Counted from the first letter of the stretch, positions 18,788-29,703 are shown. The stretch: DNA of 64,000 nucleotides from Rhodanobacter sp. MP7CTX1 (GCF_014205795.1 NZ_JACHCN010000009.1:1-64000), one strand, 5' to 3'. Numbers and translations: made by a program. Notes: generated from the sequence alone by a model not told the origin.

Positions 18788-19321
18788 ATGGGTCTGCATC
18801 TTGTCTCCGCCGGCCGCGACGTGCCGAACGAAATCAACGTCGTCATCGAAATCCCCAAGGATGCCGAGCCGGTAAAGTACGAAGTGGAAAAGGAAAGCGG
18901 GGCGATCTTCGTCGACCGCATCCTGTCCACGCCGATGCGTTACCCGTGCAACTACGGCTACGTGCCGGGCACGCTGGGTGGCGATGGCGATCCGCTGGAC
19001 GCGCTGGTGATCCTCCCGCTCCCGCTGATTCCCGGCTCCGTGATCCGCTGCTTGCCGGTCGGCATGCTGAAGATGACCGACGAGGCGGGCAGCGACGAGA
19101 AGCTGCTCGTGGTGCCCGCGCCGAAGATCTTCCCCGGCTACTCGCACATCAACGACATCAAGGGCGTGTCGCCGCACTGGCTGGAGCGGATCGGCCACTT
19201 CTTCGAGCACTACAAGGATCTGGAGAAGGGCAAATGGGTGAAGGTCGAAGGTTGGGTCGGCGCCGACGAGGCGAAGGCAGAGATCGTCGCCGGCATCCAG
19301 CGCTACGAGCAAGCCAAGTGA
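18788..19321 (+). CDS. ppa: inorganic pyrophosphatase, family I
   Basis: Hydrolyses PPi to phosphate in the cytoplasm, pulling biosynthetic reactions forward. The 177-residue protein carries the family I signature: EIPKDAEPVKYEVEKESG, the YPCNYGYVPGTLGGDGDPLDALV core with its metal-binding aspartates, and KDLEKGKWVKV. ATG at 18788 is close to AAGGACATCCC, a usable SD. Having this soluble enzyme, the membrane pump HppA and PPi-PFK within 9 kb suggests a PPi economy in which the routes compete. A strong terminator follows. Confidence 0.97.
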   Translation: MGLHLVSAGRDVPNEINVVIEIPKDAEPVKYEVEKESGAIFVDRILSTPMRYPCNYGYVPGTLGGDGDPLDALVILPLPLIPGSVIRCLPVGMLKMTDEAGSDEKLLVVPAPKIFPGYSHINDIKGVSPHWLERIGHFFEHYKDLEKGKWVKVEGWVGADEAKAEIVAGIQRYEQAK

Positions 19322-19336
19322 CCCTGGTTTGATCCT

Positions 19337-19377
19337 GCGGCGCGGCGTTTCATCGAAACGGCGCGCCGCTTTTTTTT
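19337..19377 (+). terminator. rho-independent terminator of ppa
   Basis: A 15-bp stem with one mismatch (19337-19351 with 19355-19369), loop ATC, followed by eight T residues (19370-19377). Confidence 0.9.
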
Positions 19378-19403
19378 GCGCCATCGCCGAGCGAAGGTGC
19401 AGG

Positions 19404-20312
19404 TCACTTTTCCCAGGGTGGATGATCACCCAGTCGCTCGGCTAGAAAATCGACGAAAGCGCGCACTCGTGGCGGCACCAACCGGCGCTGTGGCATCAGC
19501 GCATGAATGCCGGTCTCCGCAATCGAATAGTCCGGCAGTACCTGCAGCAATCGCCCGTTACGCAGCTCCTCGTGAACATGCCAGGTCGAATGCAGTGCGA
19601 TGCCAAGGCCGGCCACCACCGCATCACGCAGCAATTCGCCAAGGTTGCTCTCGAAGCGCCCATGCACCCGCTGCGCCATGTCGCGACCCGCCCTATCGGT
19701 GAAGCGCCATACATCCTGCCTCCCCTGACTACCTACCAGCAGCAGGCACTCATGTGCTGCCAGATCGGCGGGAGTGCGTGGATGCCCGTGCTGCTCCAGA
19801 TAGGCCGGTGAGGCACACAGCACACGTCGATTGGTGGTGAGCTTGCGCGCCACCAGGCCTGAATCGTCGAGCGCACCGACCCGTATCGCCAGATCGAAGC
19901 CCGAGGCGACCAGATCCAGCATCTGGTCGTTGAGGTTCACGCTCAGCTTCACGCGAGGATGAAGCGCGAGGAACTCCGGTAGCAAGGGCGAGATGTACTG
20001 ACGCCCGAACGAAGCCGGCACGGTGACCCGCAACGTACCGGCGACCTCGGTGCCCGCCTGGCGCAAGCCACTGGTCAATGCCTCCAGATCCTCCACCAGG
20101 GAGCGGCCCTGTGCAGCCAGCGCAGCACCTTCCGGGGTCGCATGCAGCTGGCGCGTCGTCCGATGGAGCAGACGCACGCCAAGATCCCGCTCCAGCCGTT
20201 TCAGCCGCTGGCTGGCGACTGCCACCGAGAGATCGAGACTGCGGGCGGCAGCGCTGATCGAACCCAGATCGAGCACGCGCAGGAACAGGCTGAGGTCGCC
20301 GACGCGATCCAT
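19404..20312 (-). CDS. LysR-family transcriptional regulator
   Basis: A 302-residue LTTR. The winged HTH occupies residues 1-60 (VLDLGSISAAARSLDLSVAVASQRLKRLERDLGVRLLHRTTR). The C-terminal substrate-binding domain includes LRVTVPASFGRQYISPLLPEFLALHPRV. This pattern fits the CrgA/AaeR-like group that often controls neighbouring oxidoreductases and pumps. ATG at 20312 is preferred over TTG at 20321. It is divergent from the MFS gene, with two dyads in the shared 100-nt promoter region, so it probably regulates the MFS-AKR-reductase genes. The effector is unknown. Confidence 0.9.
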   Translation of the reverse strand: MDRVGDLSLFLRVLDLGSISAAARSLDLSVAVASQRLKRLERDLGVRLLHRTTRQLHATPEGAALAAQGRSLVEDLEALTSGLRQAGTEVAGTLRVTVPASFGRQYISPLLPEFLALHPRVKLSVNLNDQMLDLVASGFDLAIRVGALDDSGLVARKLTTNRRVLCASPAYLEQHGHPRTPADLAAHECLLLVGSQGRQDVWRFTDRAGRDMAQRVHGRFESNLGELLRDAVVAGLGIALHSTWHVHEELRNGRLLQVLPDYSIAETGIHALMPQRRLVPPRVRAFVDFLAERLGDHPPWEK

Positions 20313-20317
20313 GATTA

Positions 20318-20347
20318 TCAACCATTTGTTGAGGATGATTACTCATC
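20318..20347. promoter_or_regulatory. dyads in the LysR/MFS divergent promoter
   Basis: TCAAC-CATTT-GTTGA (20318-20332) is a perfect 5-bp dyad and GATGA-TTAC-TCATC (20334-20347) another. Such paired dyads are what a LysR regulator would occupy between divergent genes. Assignment to this regulator is inference from position. Confidence 0.45.
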
Positions 20348-20412
20348 TTGGTGGTTTTTGACAAAAAGGCAAGCGCCTAAGCTGGCGACTCTTTCCCACG
20401 CGATTTCTTGTC

Positions 20413-21627
20413 ATGGCCATCGTCCCTGTCACCCGAGCCCGCACGCCACTGGCGCTGTGCGCGCTGACCGCCGGCGCGTTCGGCATCGGCACCACCGAAT
20501 TCGTGATCATGGGTCTGCTGCTGCAGGTCGCCGCCGACCTGCACGTCAGTGTCGCTGCCGCCGGCCTGCTGATTTCCGGTTATGCGCTGGGTGTGTTTGT
20601 GGGCGCGCCAGTACTCACCGTGCTGACCAGCCGGATGCCGCGCAAGGCAGTCTTGGTGGCGCTGATGATGATCTTTACGGTCGGCAACCTCGCCTGCGCG
20701 CTGGCGCCGAACTACGACGTGTTGATGGTTGCGCGGGTGATCACCTCGCTCGCCCACGGCACCTTCTTCGGCGTCGGCGCGGTAGTGGCTACCGGACTGG
20801 TCGCCGAGGATCGCAAGGCCTCGGCGATCTCGATCATGTTCACCGGCCTCACCGTAGCGACCTTGCTTGGCGTGCCCGCAGGCGCGTGGCTTGGCCTGCA
20901 CTTCGGCTGGCGCGCCACGTTCTGGGCGGTGGCCGCGATCGGCGTGATCGCCACGCTCGTTATCGCCACTCTGGTGCCCACGGCGAAAGACAATACGTCG
21001 CCGATCAACGTGCGTGCAGAAATGAAAGCCATCGCCCGTCCGCCGGTGCTGCTTGGCCTGCTGATGACGGTGCTTGGGTTCGCCGGTGTGTTTACTGTGT
21101 TCACCTACATCCAGCCGATTCTGACCCGGGTGACCGGCTTCGCCGATAGCGCCGTGTCGCCGATCCTGCTGGTCTTCGGCGTCGGCCTGATCGCCGGCAA
21201 CCTGCTCGGCGGCCGTCTCGCCGACCGCCGTTTGATGCCGGCCCTGCTGGCGACGCTGACGACGCTGGCCGTCGTGCTGGGTGCGATGACATTTGTCTTG
21301 CATGACAAGACCCTCAGCGTGATTTTCGTCGGACTGCTCGGCGTGGCCGCATTTGCCACCGTGCCACCACTACAGCTGTGGGTCCTGCAAAAGGCCAACG
21401 GCGCACAGAGCCTCGCGTCGAGCCTCAACATCGGCGCGTTCAACCTTGGCAACGCGCTGGGTGCATGGCTTGGCGGTGTCGTGATCGAGCGCGGCCCCGG
21501 CCTCGGCTCGGTGACCTGGATCGCGGCGCTGGTGACAGTGGCCGGCCTCGCCGTCGCGCTCTGCAGCCTGCGTCTGGAGCGCGGCCGACGCCCGGTGCTG
21601 GCTATTGCCGCCTGCCCACAGACATAA
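20413..21627 (+). CDS. MFS transporter (AraJ/YdhP-like drug or sugar efflux family)
   Basis: A 404-residue proton-linked exporter with twelve predicted membrane helices. Hallmarks are GAFGIGTTEFVIMGLLLQVAADL in helix 1, the loop 2-3 motif (TSRMPRKAVLVA), LAHGTFFGVGAVVATGLV and motif C-like GVPAGAWLGLHFGWRATFW. This is the DHA1 group annotated as arabinose-efflux or multidrug permeases. It starts at ATG 20413, opposite the LysR gene, and is followed 46 nt later by the aldo/keto reductase, so the three plus-strand genes may form one unit. The substrate is not predictable. Confidence 0.9.
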   Translation: MAIVPVTRARTPLALCALTAGAFGIGTTEFVIMGLLLQVAADLHVSVAAAGLLISGYALGVFVGAPVLTVLTSRMPRKAVLVALMMIFTVGNLACALAPNYDVLMVARVITSLAHGTFFGVGAVVATGLVAEDRKASAISIMFTGLTVATLLGVPAGAWLGLHFGWRATFWAVAAIGVIATLVIATLVPTAKDNTSPINVRAEMKAIARPPVLLGLLMTVLGFAGVFTVFTYIQPILTRVTGFADSAVSPILLVFGVGLIAGNLLGGRLADRRLMPALLATLTTLAVVLGAMTFVLHDKTLSVIFVGLLGVAAFATVPPLQLWVLQKANGAQSLASSLNIGAFNLGNALGAWLGGVVIERGPGLGSVTWIAALVTVAGLAVALCSLRLERGRRPVLAIAACPQT

Positions 21628-21673
21628 CAACCCACCACTTCCCACCACTCATGCAACGCAACGGAGTCTTCCC

Positions 21674-22705
21674 ATGGACTATCGCTATCTCGGCAATTCC
21701 GGCTTCAAAGTTCCCGCACTCGGTTTCGGTGCCGGCACGTTCGGTGGCAAGGGACCCTTGTTCAGCGCGTGGGGCAACACCGATATCACGGAGGCAAAAC
21801 GCCTGATCGACATCTGCTTCGATGCCGGCGTCAACTTGTATGACACCGCAGACGTCTATTCGGATGGCGCGTCGGAGTCGATTCTCGGCGCGGCGCTGAA
21901 GGGCCGGCGCGAGCGGGCCATCATCTCCACCAAGATCACACTGCGCGCAGGCGATGGCCCAAATGACGTGGGTGCGTCCCGTCATCATCTCGTCAGCGGT
22001 GTGGAGCGTGCACTCAAACGTCTCGGCACCGACTATATCGACCTGTTGCAACTGCACCACTTCGACGCGATGACGCCGGTGGAGAGCGTGATGTCGACGC
22101 TCGACGATCTCGTGCGTGCCGGCAAGGTGCGCTATCTCGGCGCATCGAATTTCTCCGGCTGGCAGCTGATGAAATCGCAGGCCGCAGCGGATCGTTACGG
22201 CTACTCGCGGTTCGTGGCGAACCAGACCTATTACTCGCTGATTGGGCGCGACTACGAGTGGGAGCTGATGCCGCTCGGCCTCGACCAGGGTGTCGGCGCG
22301 GTGGTGTGGAGCCCGCTCGGCTGGGGGCGACTCACCGGCAAGGTCCGCCGCGGCGAGCCGCTGCCCGCTGGCAGCCGCCTGCATGACACCGAAAGCTTCG
22401 CGCCGCCGGTGGACGAGGAGCGCCTGTACCGCGTCGTCGACGCGCTGGATGCGATCGCCACGGAAACCGGCAAGAGCATCCCGCAGGTTGCATTGAACTG
22501 GCTGCTGCAACGCCCCACGGTATCGACCGTGCTGATCGGTGCACGCAACGAGCAGCAGTTGCGTCAGAACCTCGATGCGGTGGGCTGGAACCTCAGTAGC
22601 GAACAGATCGCAAAGCTTGATGTTGCCAGTGCTGTCACGCCGCCTTACCCCTATTACCCGTATTGGAATGGACAGTTCACCGAACGCAATCCACCTGCCG
22701 TCTGA
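21674..22705 (+). CDS. aldo/keto reductase
   Basis: A 343-residue NADPH-dependent TIM-barrel reductase. The catalytic tetrad positions are visible: D and Y in YDTADVYSDGASE, K in STKITLR, and H in LLQLHHFD. The C-terminal NADP-binding part reads STVLIGARNEQQLRQN. The group resembles YajO/Tas-like or auxin-induced-protein-type AKRs. ATG at 21674 follows GGAGTCTTCCC, a good SD. It lies between the MFS pump and the quinone-reductase gene and probably shares their LysR control. Substrate unknown; quinones or reactive aldehydes are plausible from context. Confidence 0.92.
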   Translation: MDYRYLGNSGFKVPALGFGAGTFGGKGPLFSAWGNTDITEAKRLIDICFDAGVNLYDTADVYSDGASESILGAALKGRRERAIISTKITLRAGDGPNDVGASRHHLVSGVERALKRLGTDYIDLLQLHHFDAMTPVESVMSTLDDLVRAGKVRYLGASNFSGWQLMKSQAAADRYGYSRFVANQTYYSLIGRDYEWELMPLGLDQGVGAVVWSPLGWGRLTGKVRRGEPLPAGSRLHDTESFAPPVDEERLYRVVDALDAIATETGKSIPQVALNWLLQRPTVSTVLIGARNEQQLRQNLDAVGWNLSSEQIAKLDVASAVTPPYPYYPYWNGQFTERNPPAV

Positions 22706-22738
22706 ATCATCCGGTCACACCTGTCTTTGGAGCTCTCC

Positions 22739-23755
22739 ATGAAAGCTGTTGCCCTCACCCGCTACCTTCCCATCGACGATCCCGATGCTCTGGTCGATGT
22801 CGAGCTACCCAAGCCTGTCGCAGGCGAGCATGACTTGCTGGTTCGTGTCGAAGCAGTCTCGGTGAACCCGGTCGACACCAAGCTGCGCTCGCCGAAACCC
22901 CAAGTCGAGGCGCAGCCGAAAGTGCTCGGCTACGACGCGGCCGGTACGGTCGAGGCCGTCGGTGGATCGGTCATCGGTTTCAAACCCGGCGATCGCGTGT
23001 ACTACGCCGGCGACGTTACCCGACCCGGCAGCAATGCCGAGTATCAGCTGGTCGATGCGCATCTGGTCGGCCATGTGCCGCAATCGCTCGATCTGGCCGC
23101 GGCGGCGGCGCTACCGTTGACCACGCTCACCGCATGGGAACTGTTGTTTCAGCGCATGCCGTTCGATAGCGAGCACGGTGGCGAGGGCAAGTCGTTGCTG
23201 ATCATCGGCGGTGCCGGCGGGGTCGGCTCGATTGTGATCCAGTTGGCTCGACATGCCGGCTTCACGGTGATCGCTACCGCTTCGCGCCCGGAAACCATCG
23301 CGTGGTGCCGCACGATGGGCGCCCAACACGTGATCGACCATCGCCACCCGTTGCCGGCACAACTGGCGACGCTGGGTTTCGAGCAGGTCGATGCCGTGCT
23401 CAACCTCGCCGACACCGAACGCTATTGGGACACCATTGGCCAGATACTGGCACCGCAGGGCCACGTCGGCCTCGTCGTCGAACCGGCCGGCGCACTGAAA
23501 ATCGGTGACCCGTACAAGGCCAAGTGCATCGGCATCCACTGGGAAATGATGTTTGCCCGGTCACGCTTCAAGACCGCCGACCAGGCCGAACAAGGCCGTA
23601 TCCTCGAGCGCGTTGCCGCGCTTATCGATGCCGGCAAGCTGCGCAGCACGCGCACCGAAACGATGGCGCCGATCTCGGCGGCGAACCTGCGCGAGGCACA
23701 TCGTCGGCTGGAATCCGGTACCAGCATCGGCAAACTGGTAGTGGCTGGCTGGTAG
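22739..23755 (+). CDS. medium-chain dehydrogenase, zinc-type/quinone oxidoreductase-like
   Basis: A 338-residue MDR-superfamily reductase. The N-terminal GroES-like domain contains VEAVSVNPVDTKLR and GYDAAGTVEAVG. The Rossmann domain has IIGGAGGVGSIVIQLARHAG, the NADPH-type motif. No structural-zinc cysteines are present, as in the ZADH/quinone oxidoreductase branch. ATG at 22739 follows TTTGGAGCTCTCC. It is 33 nt after the aldo/keto reductase and completes the MFS-AKR-MDR set. The likely role is NADPH-dependent reduction of quinones or enones; substrate not determined. Confidence 0.9.
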   Translation: MKAVALTRYLPIDDPDALVDVELPKPVAGEHDLLVRVEAVSVNPVDTKLRSPKPQVEAQPKVLGYDAAGTVEAVGGSVIGFKPGDRVYYAGDVTRPGSNAEYQLVDAHLVGHVPQSLDLAAAAALPLTTLTAWELLFQRMPFDSEHGGEGKSLLIIGGAGGVGSIVIQLARHAGFTVIATASRPETIAWCRTMGAQHVIDHRHPLPAQLATLGFEQVDAVLNLADTERYWDTIGQILAPQGHVGLVVEPAGALKIGDPYKAKCIGIHWEMMFARSRFKTADQAEQGRILERVAALIDAGKLRSTRTETMAPISAANLREAHRRLESGTSIGKLVVAGW

Positions 23756-23828
23756 TACGCGCTTCTACTACGCGCTTGCGCAGACGGACCAGCGTATGCG
23801 CCCCGTCTGCGCAAACAACGATCTGCTA

Positions 23829-24428
23829 TCAGCCGCGTTTGCCGGACGCGGACTTTTTACCCGGCGCCGCTTTTGCCGGCTCGCCTTTCTTGCCCAGCTG
23901 TTCCAGTAGCGTATTCATGTCTTCGGCATGCTCCTCTTCCATCGCCAGAATGCCTTCGAGCATGCGACGCGTGGTCGAATCGTCGGTGCCGATGTAGTCG
24001 ATGATTTCGCGGTAGCTGTCGATCGCGATGCGCTCGGCGACCAGGTCTTCCTTGATCATGTCGACCAGGTCGACACCTTCGACATAGTCGGCGTGGCTGC
24101 GGCTGAGCATGCCTTCCGGCGACAGGTTCGGCTTGCCATCCAGCTGGGTGATGCGCTCGGCGATCAGATCGGCATGACCCTGTTCCTCATTGGCGTGTTC
24201 AAGAAATTCGGCCTTGACGCTTTGCGAGTTGATCCCCGACGCCATGTAGTAGTGGTACTTGTAGCGCAGGACGCAAACCAGCTCGGTCGCCAGCGCATGG
24301 TTGAGCAGCTTGATGACGGTGGGCCGGTCAGCGGCGTAGCCCGCCGTCATCGCACCCTTCTCGATATCCTTGCGTGCGCGTTTGCGGATGTTCTCGATGT
24401 CGCTGACGAACGGCTTGCTCTTGGCCAT
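23829..24428 (-). CDS. ferritin-like protein (bacterioferritin/Dps-like)
   Basis: A 199-residue four-helix ferritin-like protein, probably an iron-storage or iron-detoxifying oligomer in the cytoplasm. The carboxylate/His ligand pattern is visible in ATELVCVLRYKYHYYM, EFLEHANEEQGHADLIAERI, LVAERIAIDSYREII and MEEEHAEDMNTLL, giving a complete di-iron site. A basic tail (KKGEPAKAAPGKKSASGKRG) follows, which could bind DNA. Bacterioferritin haem binding cannot be judged. SD AGGAGCAAGCC supports the ATG at 24428. It lies alone between convergent and head-to-tail neighbours. Confidence 0.87.
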   Translation of the reverse strand: MAKSKPFVSDIENIRKRARKDIEKGAMTAGYAADRPTVIKLLNHALATELVCVLRYKYHYYMASGINSQSVKAEFLEHANEEQGHADLIAERITQLDGKPNLSPEGMLSRSHADYVEGVDLVDMIKEDLVAERIAIDSYREIIDYIGTDDSTTRRMLEGILAMEEEHAEDMNTLLEQLGKKGEPAKAAPGKKSASGKRG

Positions 24429-24514
24429 GGCTTGCTCCTGTGGACGCGGGAATGGGTAGCGGCATGGCTGGCTGCCGCTACCAACGAAACCTCCACAGCG
24501 TAGGAATGCGCATG

Positions 24515-24547
24515 AAAAAGCCAGGTGAAGACGACTTCACCTGGCTT
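24515..24547 (-). terminator. rho-independent terminator of thiC
   Basis: A perfect 12-bp stem (24518-24529 with 24536-24547) and loop GTCGTC. On the minus strand it is followed by a T-run, just after the thiC stop. Confidence 0.88.
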
Positions 24548-24572
24548 GGATTTGCACCCTACTGCTCAACCA

Positions 24573-26516
<1,944 letters not shown>

Positions 26517-26621
26517 TCACTCCAGCCACTCCGCAAGGAGATGTCCGGAGGCTTGCGAGGGATTCGCAGCACAGACGAAGCGACGGCACCGGACGCACGA
26601 GGACCACAGGGCCCGTGCGGC

Positions 26622-26699
26622 GAAGCTCCCTACACCGGTGCTAACCGGATCAGGTTCGAAGGGACTCTCTCAGCCGACGGTTGCCGGCACCCCCGCTTC
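26622..26699 (-). promoter_or_regulatory. TPP riboswitch aptamer (thi-box)
   Basis: The minus strand carries all diagnostic elements in order: closing stem P1 GAAGC (26695-26699) with GCTTC (26622-26626), GGGGGTGCC, CTGAGAGAG, CCCTTCGAACCTGATC, GGTTAGCACC and GTAGGGA. These form the HMP-sensing and pyrophosphate-sensing arms. It controls thiC downstream. Confidence 0.96.
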
Positions 26700-26764
26700 A
26701 AAACAGCTGCTATTCAAACACGAAGCGGCCCCACTGGCGAGTACCGGCCAGCGGGTTCGACCGT

Positions 26765-27415
26765 TCACCTTGGCAGGTAGGCGCGCAGGAAGGTTGCCAC
26801 GCCGGTGCGCGCCATCACCTCGATTTCTGCGGCCGCGGTGACGGGACATTCGTCGCAGGCAAACAGTCGGCGCAACAGCAGATCACCCTTGATCAGCGAG
26901 AAAAACTGGATGCTGGCGGTCTTCACGACGGGAATATCCAGCGCGCCGTGGTCAACCGCCTGCTGCAACAATCGTTCCATAAGACCGTGGGTACGCGCCG
27001 GCCCCTCTTCCCACAGCAATTTGCCGTAGCGGGGGTTGCCTTGGCGGCAATCGCTGAGGATCGCGCGGAATGTACCGACGTTTTCCGCCTCGCAGTCGAT
27101 GCGCATGTGCGCCTGCGCAATATTCTGCAAGGTCACACCGATATCGACGTGCGGGTCGTAATAGTAAATATCTTCCGGCAACAGATCCTGGATGCGCGAG
27201 CGAATCACCTCACGGAACAGATTGTCCTTGTCACCAAAATGGCTGTACACGGTGAGTTTGGACACCCCGGCGTCAGCCGCGATGGCATCCATGCTGGTAC
27301 CAGCAAAGGCATTGCGGATAAACAACGCCTTGGCCGCGGCCAGAATCGCCGCGCGTTTCTCCATGTCTTTTGGACGACCGGGTCCCTGCGGTCGGCATTG
27401 CACGCTGGAAGTCAT
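26765..27415 (-). CDS. TetR/AcrR-family transcriptional regulator
   Basis: A 216-residue repressor. The N-terminal HTH spans about residues 20-65 (AAILAAAKALFIRNAFAGTSMDAIAADAGVSKLTVYSHFGDKDNLFREVI), preceded by a basic Pro/Arg tail. The C-terminal part looks like the AefR-type ligand domain. It is divergent from the pcm-like/tolC pair and has a perfect palindrome straddling its own start point, so autorepression and perhaps control of tolC are plausible. The ligand is unknown. Confidence 0.9.
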   Translation of the reverse strand: MTSSVQCRPQGPGRPKDMEKRAAILAAAKALFIRNAFAGTSMDAIAADAGVSKLTVYSHFGDKDNLFREVIRSRIQDLLPEDIYYYDPHVDIGVTLQNIAQAHMRIDCEAENVGTFRAILSDCRQGNPRYGKLLWEEGPARTHGLMERLLQQAVDHGALDIPVVKTASIQFFSLIKGDLLLRRLFACDECPVTAAAEIEVMARTGVATFLRAYLPR

Positions 27416-27434
27416 GCGGCACCTTCACAAATCA

Positions 27435-27477
27435 AAACCTGAGGTTTATTATACGCGACGGTTCAATTATTTTCCAA
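27435..27477 (-). promoter_or_regulatory. promoter and palindromic operator of the TetR gene
   Basis: On the minus strand TTGGAA (27472-27477), an 18-nt spacer and TATAAT (27448-27453) form a promoter. Directly downstream lies the perfect palindrome AAACCT-C-AGGTTT (27435-27447), covering the expected start point. This is a typical arrangement for TetR autorepression. Confidence 0.6.
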
Positions 27478-27674
27478 GATGACGCCAGTCGCGCGACTAA
27501 GCCATTCAGTTGCGCGTATTTGCCGCGCCGGATGACGTACGTCAACTTCTTGCGGTGACTTCCGGCACTTCGTGGTCTGTTGTACAACCGGCAGGCTAGT
27601 CATTGTCGAAGGTAGTCGTTGTGGGAGCGGGGTTAAGCACTTATCCTTTTTGACCTTTTCGATCCGCACGGGAC

Positions 27675-28343
27675 ATGAACAAGATGGCAATGAACTTCGA
27701 CCAGGCGCGACTGAACATGGTGGAAAACCAGGTGCGCCCGTGGGAGGTACTGGACGGTCGCGTATTGGACATCATCAGTCGCGTGCGCCGCGAGGACTTC
27801 GTCGATGCCGCACACCGCCAGCTGGCATTTGCCGACCTGTGCCTGCCGCTGGGCCATGGTGAGGTGATGATGAAGCCGGTCGTCGAAGGCCGTGTATTGC
27901 AGGCGCTGGAGCTGCTGCCGACCGACCGGGTACTGGAAATCGGCACTGGCTCGGGCTTTCTCACCGCTTGTCTTGCCGGGCTATCGGCACACGTCACCAG
28001 CGTGGATATCCATGCCGACTTCACCTCCGCAGCGTCACAACGCCTGGGCGCGACCGGTGTTGCCAACGTGACCCTGGTCACCGGCGAAGCCGTCCGGGGC
28101 TGGCAGCCGGGCGAGCAGTTCGATGCGCTGGTGGTGACAGGCGCCGTGTCCGACATTCCTCCAAGCTGGCTGACCTGGCTCAAGCCCGGCGCACGTGCAC
28201 TGATCGTGCGCGGTCAATCACCAGTGCAGCAAGCGACCCTGCTGACCCACGAGGGCGCAGGTCGTTACCGCGAAGAAGCCCTGTTCGAAACCGATCTGCC
28301 TTATCTGACCCACGCCGAACCGCCACAGCGTTTCGTCTTCTGA
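27675..28343 (+). CDS. protein-L-isoaspartate O-methyltransferase-like protein
   Basis: A 222-residue SAM-dependent methyltransferase of the PCMT family, which repairs isoaspartyl residues. Motif I is VLEIGTGSGFLTACLAGL, and the upstream REDFVDAAHRQLAFADLCLPLGHGEVMMKPVVEGR segment is family-typical. It is more diverged from E. coli Pcm than most and may have another methyl acceptor. The start could be ATG 27675, 27684 or 27690; none has a decisive SD. It is followed 22 nt later by tolC, an arrangement I recall from other xanthomonads, so the pair is probably cotranscribed. Confidence 0.82.
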   Translation: MNKMAMNFDQARLNMVENQVRPWEVLDGRVLDIISRVRREDFVDAAHRQLAFADLCLPLGHGEVMMKPVVEGRVLQALELLPTDRVLEIGTGSGFLTACLAGLSAHVTSVDIHADFTSAASQRLGATGVANVTLVTGEAVRGWQPGEQFDALVVTGAVSDIPPSWLTWLKPGARALIVRGQSPVQQATLLTHEGAGRYREEALFETDLPYLTHAEPPQRFVF

Positions 28344-28365
28344 CTTGATCCCCACGAGGCACTCC

Positions 28366-29703
28366 ATGCGTTTGAAGTTGCTCACCCTGGCCGTGGCCCT
28401 GGCCACCATTTCGCTGCCCAGCCATGGCGAGGATCTGCTCGACGCCTACCGGCAGGCGCGGGCCAACGATCCGGTGCTGGCGCAGGCCGATGCGCAAAAC
28501 CTTGCTACCCGCGAAGGCGTTCCGCAGGCTCGTGCGCTGCTGTTGCCGCAGATAAACGGTAGCTTCGGTATTCAACAGGTCAGCGGAGGGTCAGCTGCCG
28601 CGAACAGCAACACTGGAGCCCTGTCCATCGGCAATGAGCGCCAGCGCACCCTGAGTGGCCAGGTCGACCAGGTCGTGTTCGATCTGAGCAAGATCGCCAG
28701 CCTCCAGGCCGCACATTCGACTGCAAATGCAGGCGACCAGACCTATCAGTCGGCGGAACAGGATTTGTATATCCGCGTCGCGGCTGCCTACTTCACCATC
28801 CTGACCGATCAGGACGCGCTGACGTTTGCGAAGGCCAGCGAAGACGCTTTCAAGAAGCAGTACGACCAGGCCGACGCACAGTACAAGGCAGGTATTGCGG
28901 CGATCACCGGCTCCTATCAGGCCAAGGCCGCCTTTGAAGCTGCCAAGGCACAGACCATCACTGCGCAAAATACGCTCAGCGACGCGCGCGAGGCGCTGAC
29001 CCAGATCACCGGCAAGCCGGCCGGCGACCTGAAGAAACTGCGCGATGACCTGCCGCTGGAGCCACCGGTGCCAAACGATCCGGACGCGTGGGTGCAGGAT
29101 GCGCTGAAGTACAGCCCGAGCGTGCTCTCGCAGCAGTACACCCTCGAAGCCGCGCAGCACGACATCATGGTCGCGCGTGCGGGCCACCTGCCAACCATCA
29201 ATGCCACGGCGGTGCGCGGCGAAACCACCAGCTGGTTTGAGAACGTCGGTTCGGGCGGCCTTCCTGGCAATGGTCGGTGGGGCAACACGATTGGCGTCAC
29301 GCTTTCGGTCCCGATCTTTTCCGGTGGTGCCACGCAATCGCGCGTGCGCCAGTCGATCGATCAACGCGATGCCGCGCAGGACTCACTGGAGTCCCAGCGC
29401 CGCCTGGTGACCCGCACCACGCTCAACTTCTATCGCTCCGTGCTGGCCGACATCGAAGAGGTTCAGTCCGGCAAGGCCGCCGTGGAATCCGGTCAGAAGG
29501 CGCTTGACGCCACCCGCGCCGGATTCAACGTCGGTACGGAAACCATCATCGATGTGTTGAACGCGATTCAGACCCTGAGCTCGGCCGAGAACATCTATTC
29601 GCAGGCGCGTCATCAGATGGTTCTGGACAAGCTGAATTTGAAGTTCTCCGTGGGCACCGTCGAGTACAAGGATCTGGAAGCGGCCAACGCGCTACTGCAG
29701 TAA
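28366..29703 (+). CDS. tolC: TolC-family outer membrane channel protein
   Basis: A 445-residue outer-membrane exit duct for tripartite efflux pumps and type I secretion. A signal peptide ends at about ISLPSHG (residue 20), followed by EDLLDAYRQARANDPVLAQADAQ, the standard TolC start. Two homologous halves with long helices and short beta segments can be traced; YRSVLADIEEV and the terminal RHQMVLDKLNLKFSVGTV region close the second. ATG at 28366 follows GAGGCACTCC. It lies downstream of the pcm-like gene. No inner-membrane partner genes are in the window, so it probably serves several systems. Confidence 0.93.
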   Translation: MRLKLLTLAVALATISLPSHGEDLLDAYRQARANDPVLAQADAQNLATREGVPQARALLLPQINGSFGIQQVSGGSAAANSNTGALSIGNERQRTLSGQVDQVVFDLSKIASLQAAHSTANAGDQTYQSAEQDLYIRVAAAYFTILTDQDALTFAKASEDAFKKQYDQADAQYKAGIAAITGSYQAKAAFEAAKAQTITAQNTLSDAREALTQITGKPAGDLKKLRDDLPLEPPVPNDPDAWVQDALKYSPSVLSQQYTLEAAQHDIMVARAGHLPTINATAVRGETTSWFENVGSGGLPGNGRWGNTIGVTLSVPIFSGGATQSRVRQSIDQRDAAQDSLESQRRLVTRTTLNFYRSVLADIEEVQSGKAAVESGQKALDATRAGFNVGTETIIDVLNAIQTLSSAENIYSQARHQMVLDKLNLKFSVGTVEYKDLEAANALLQ

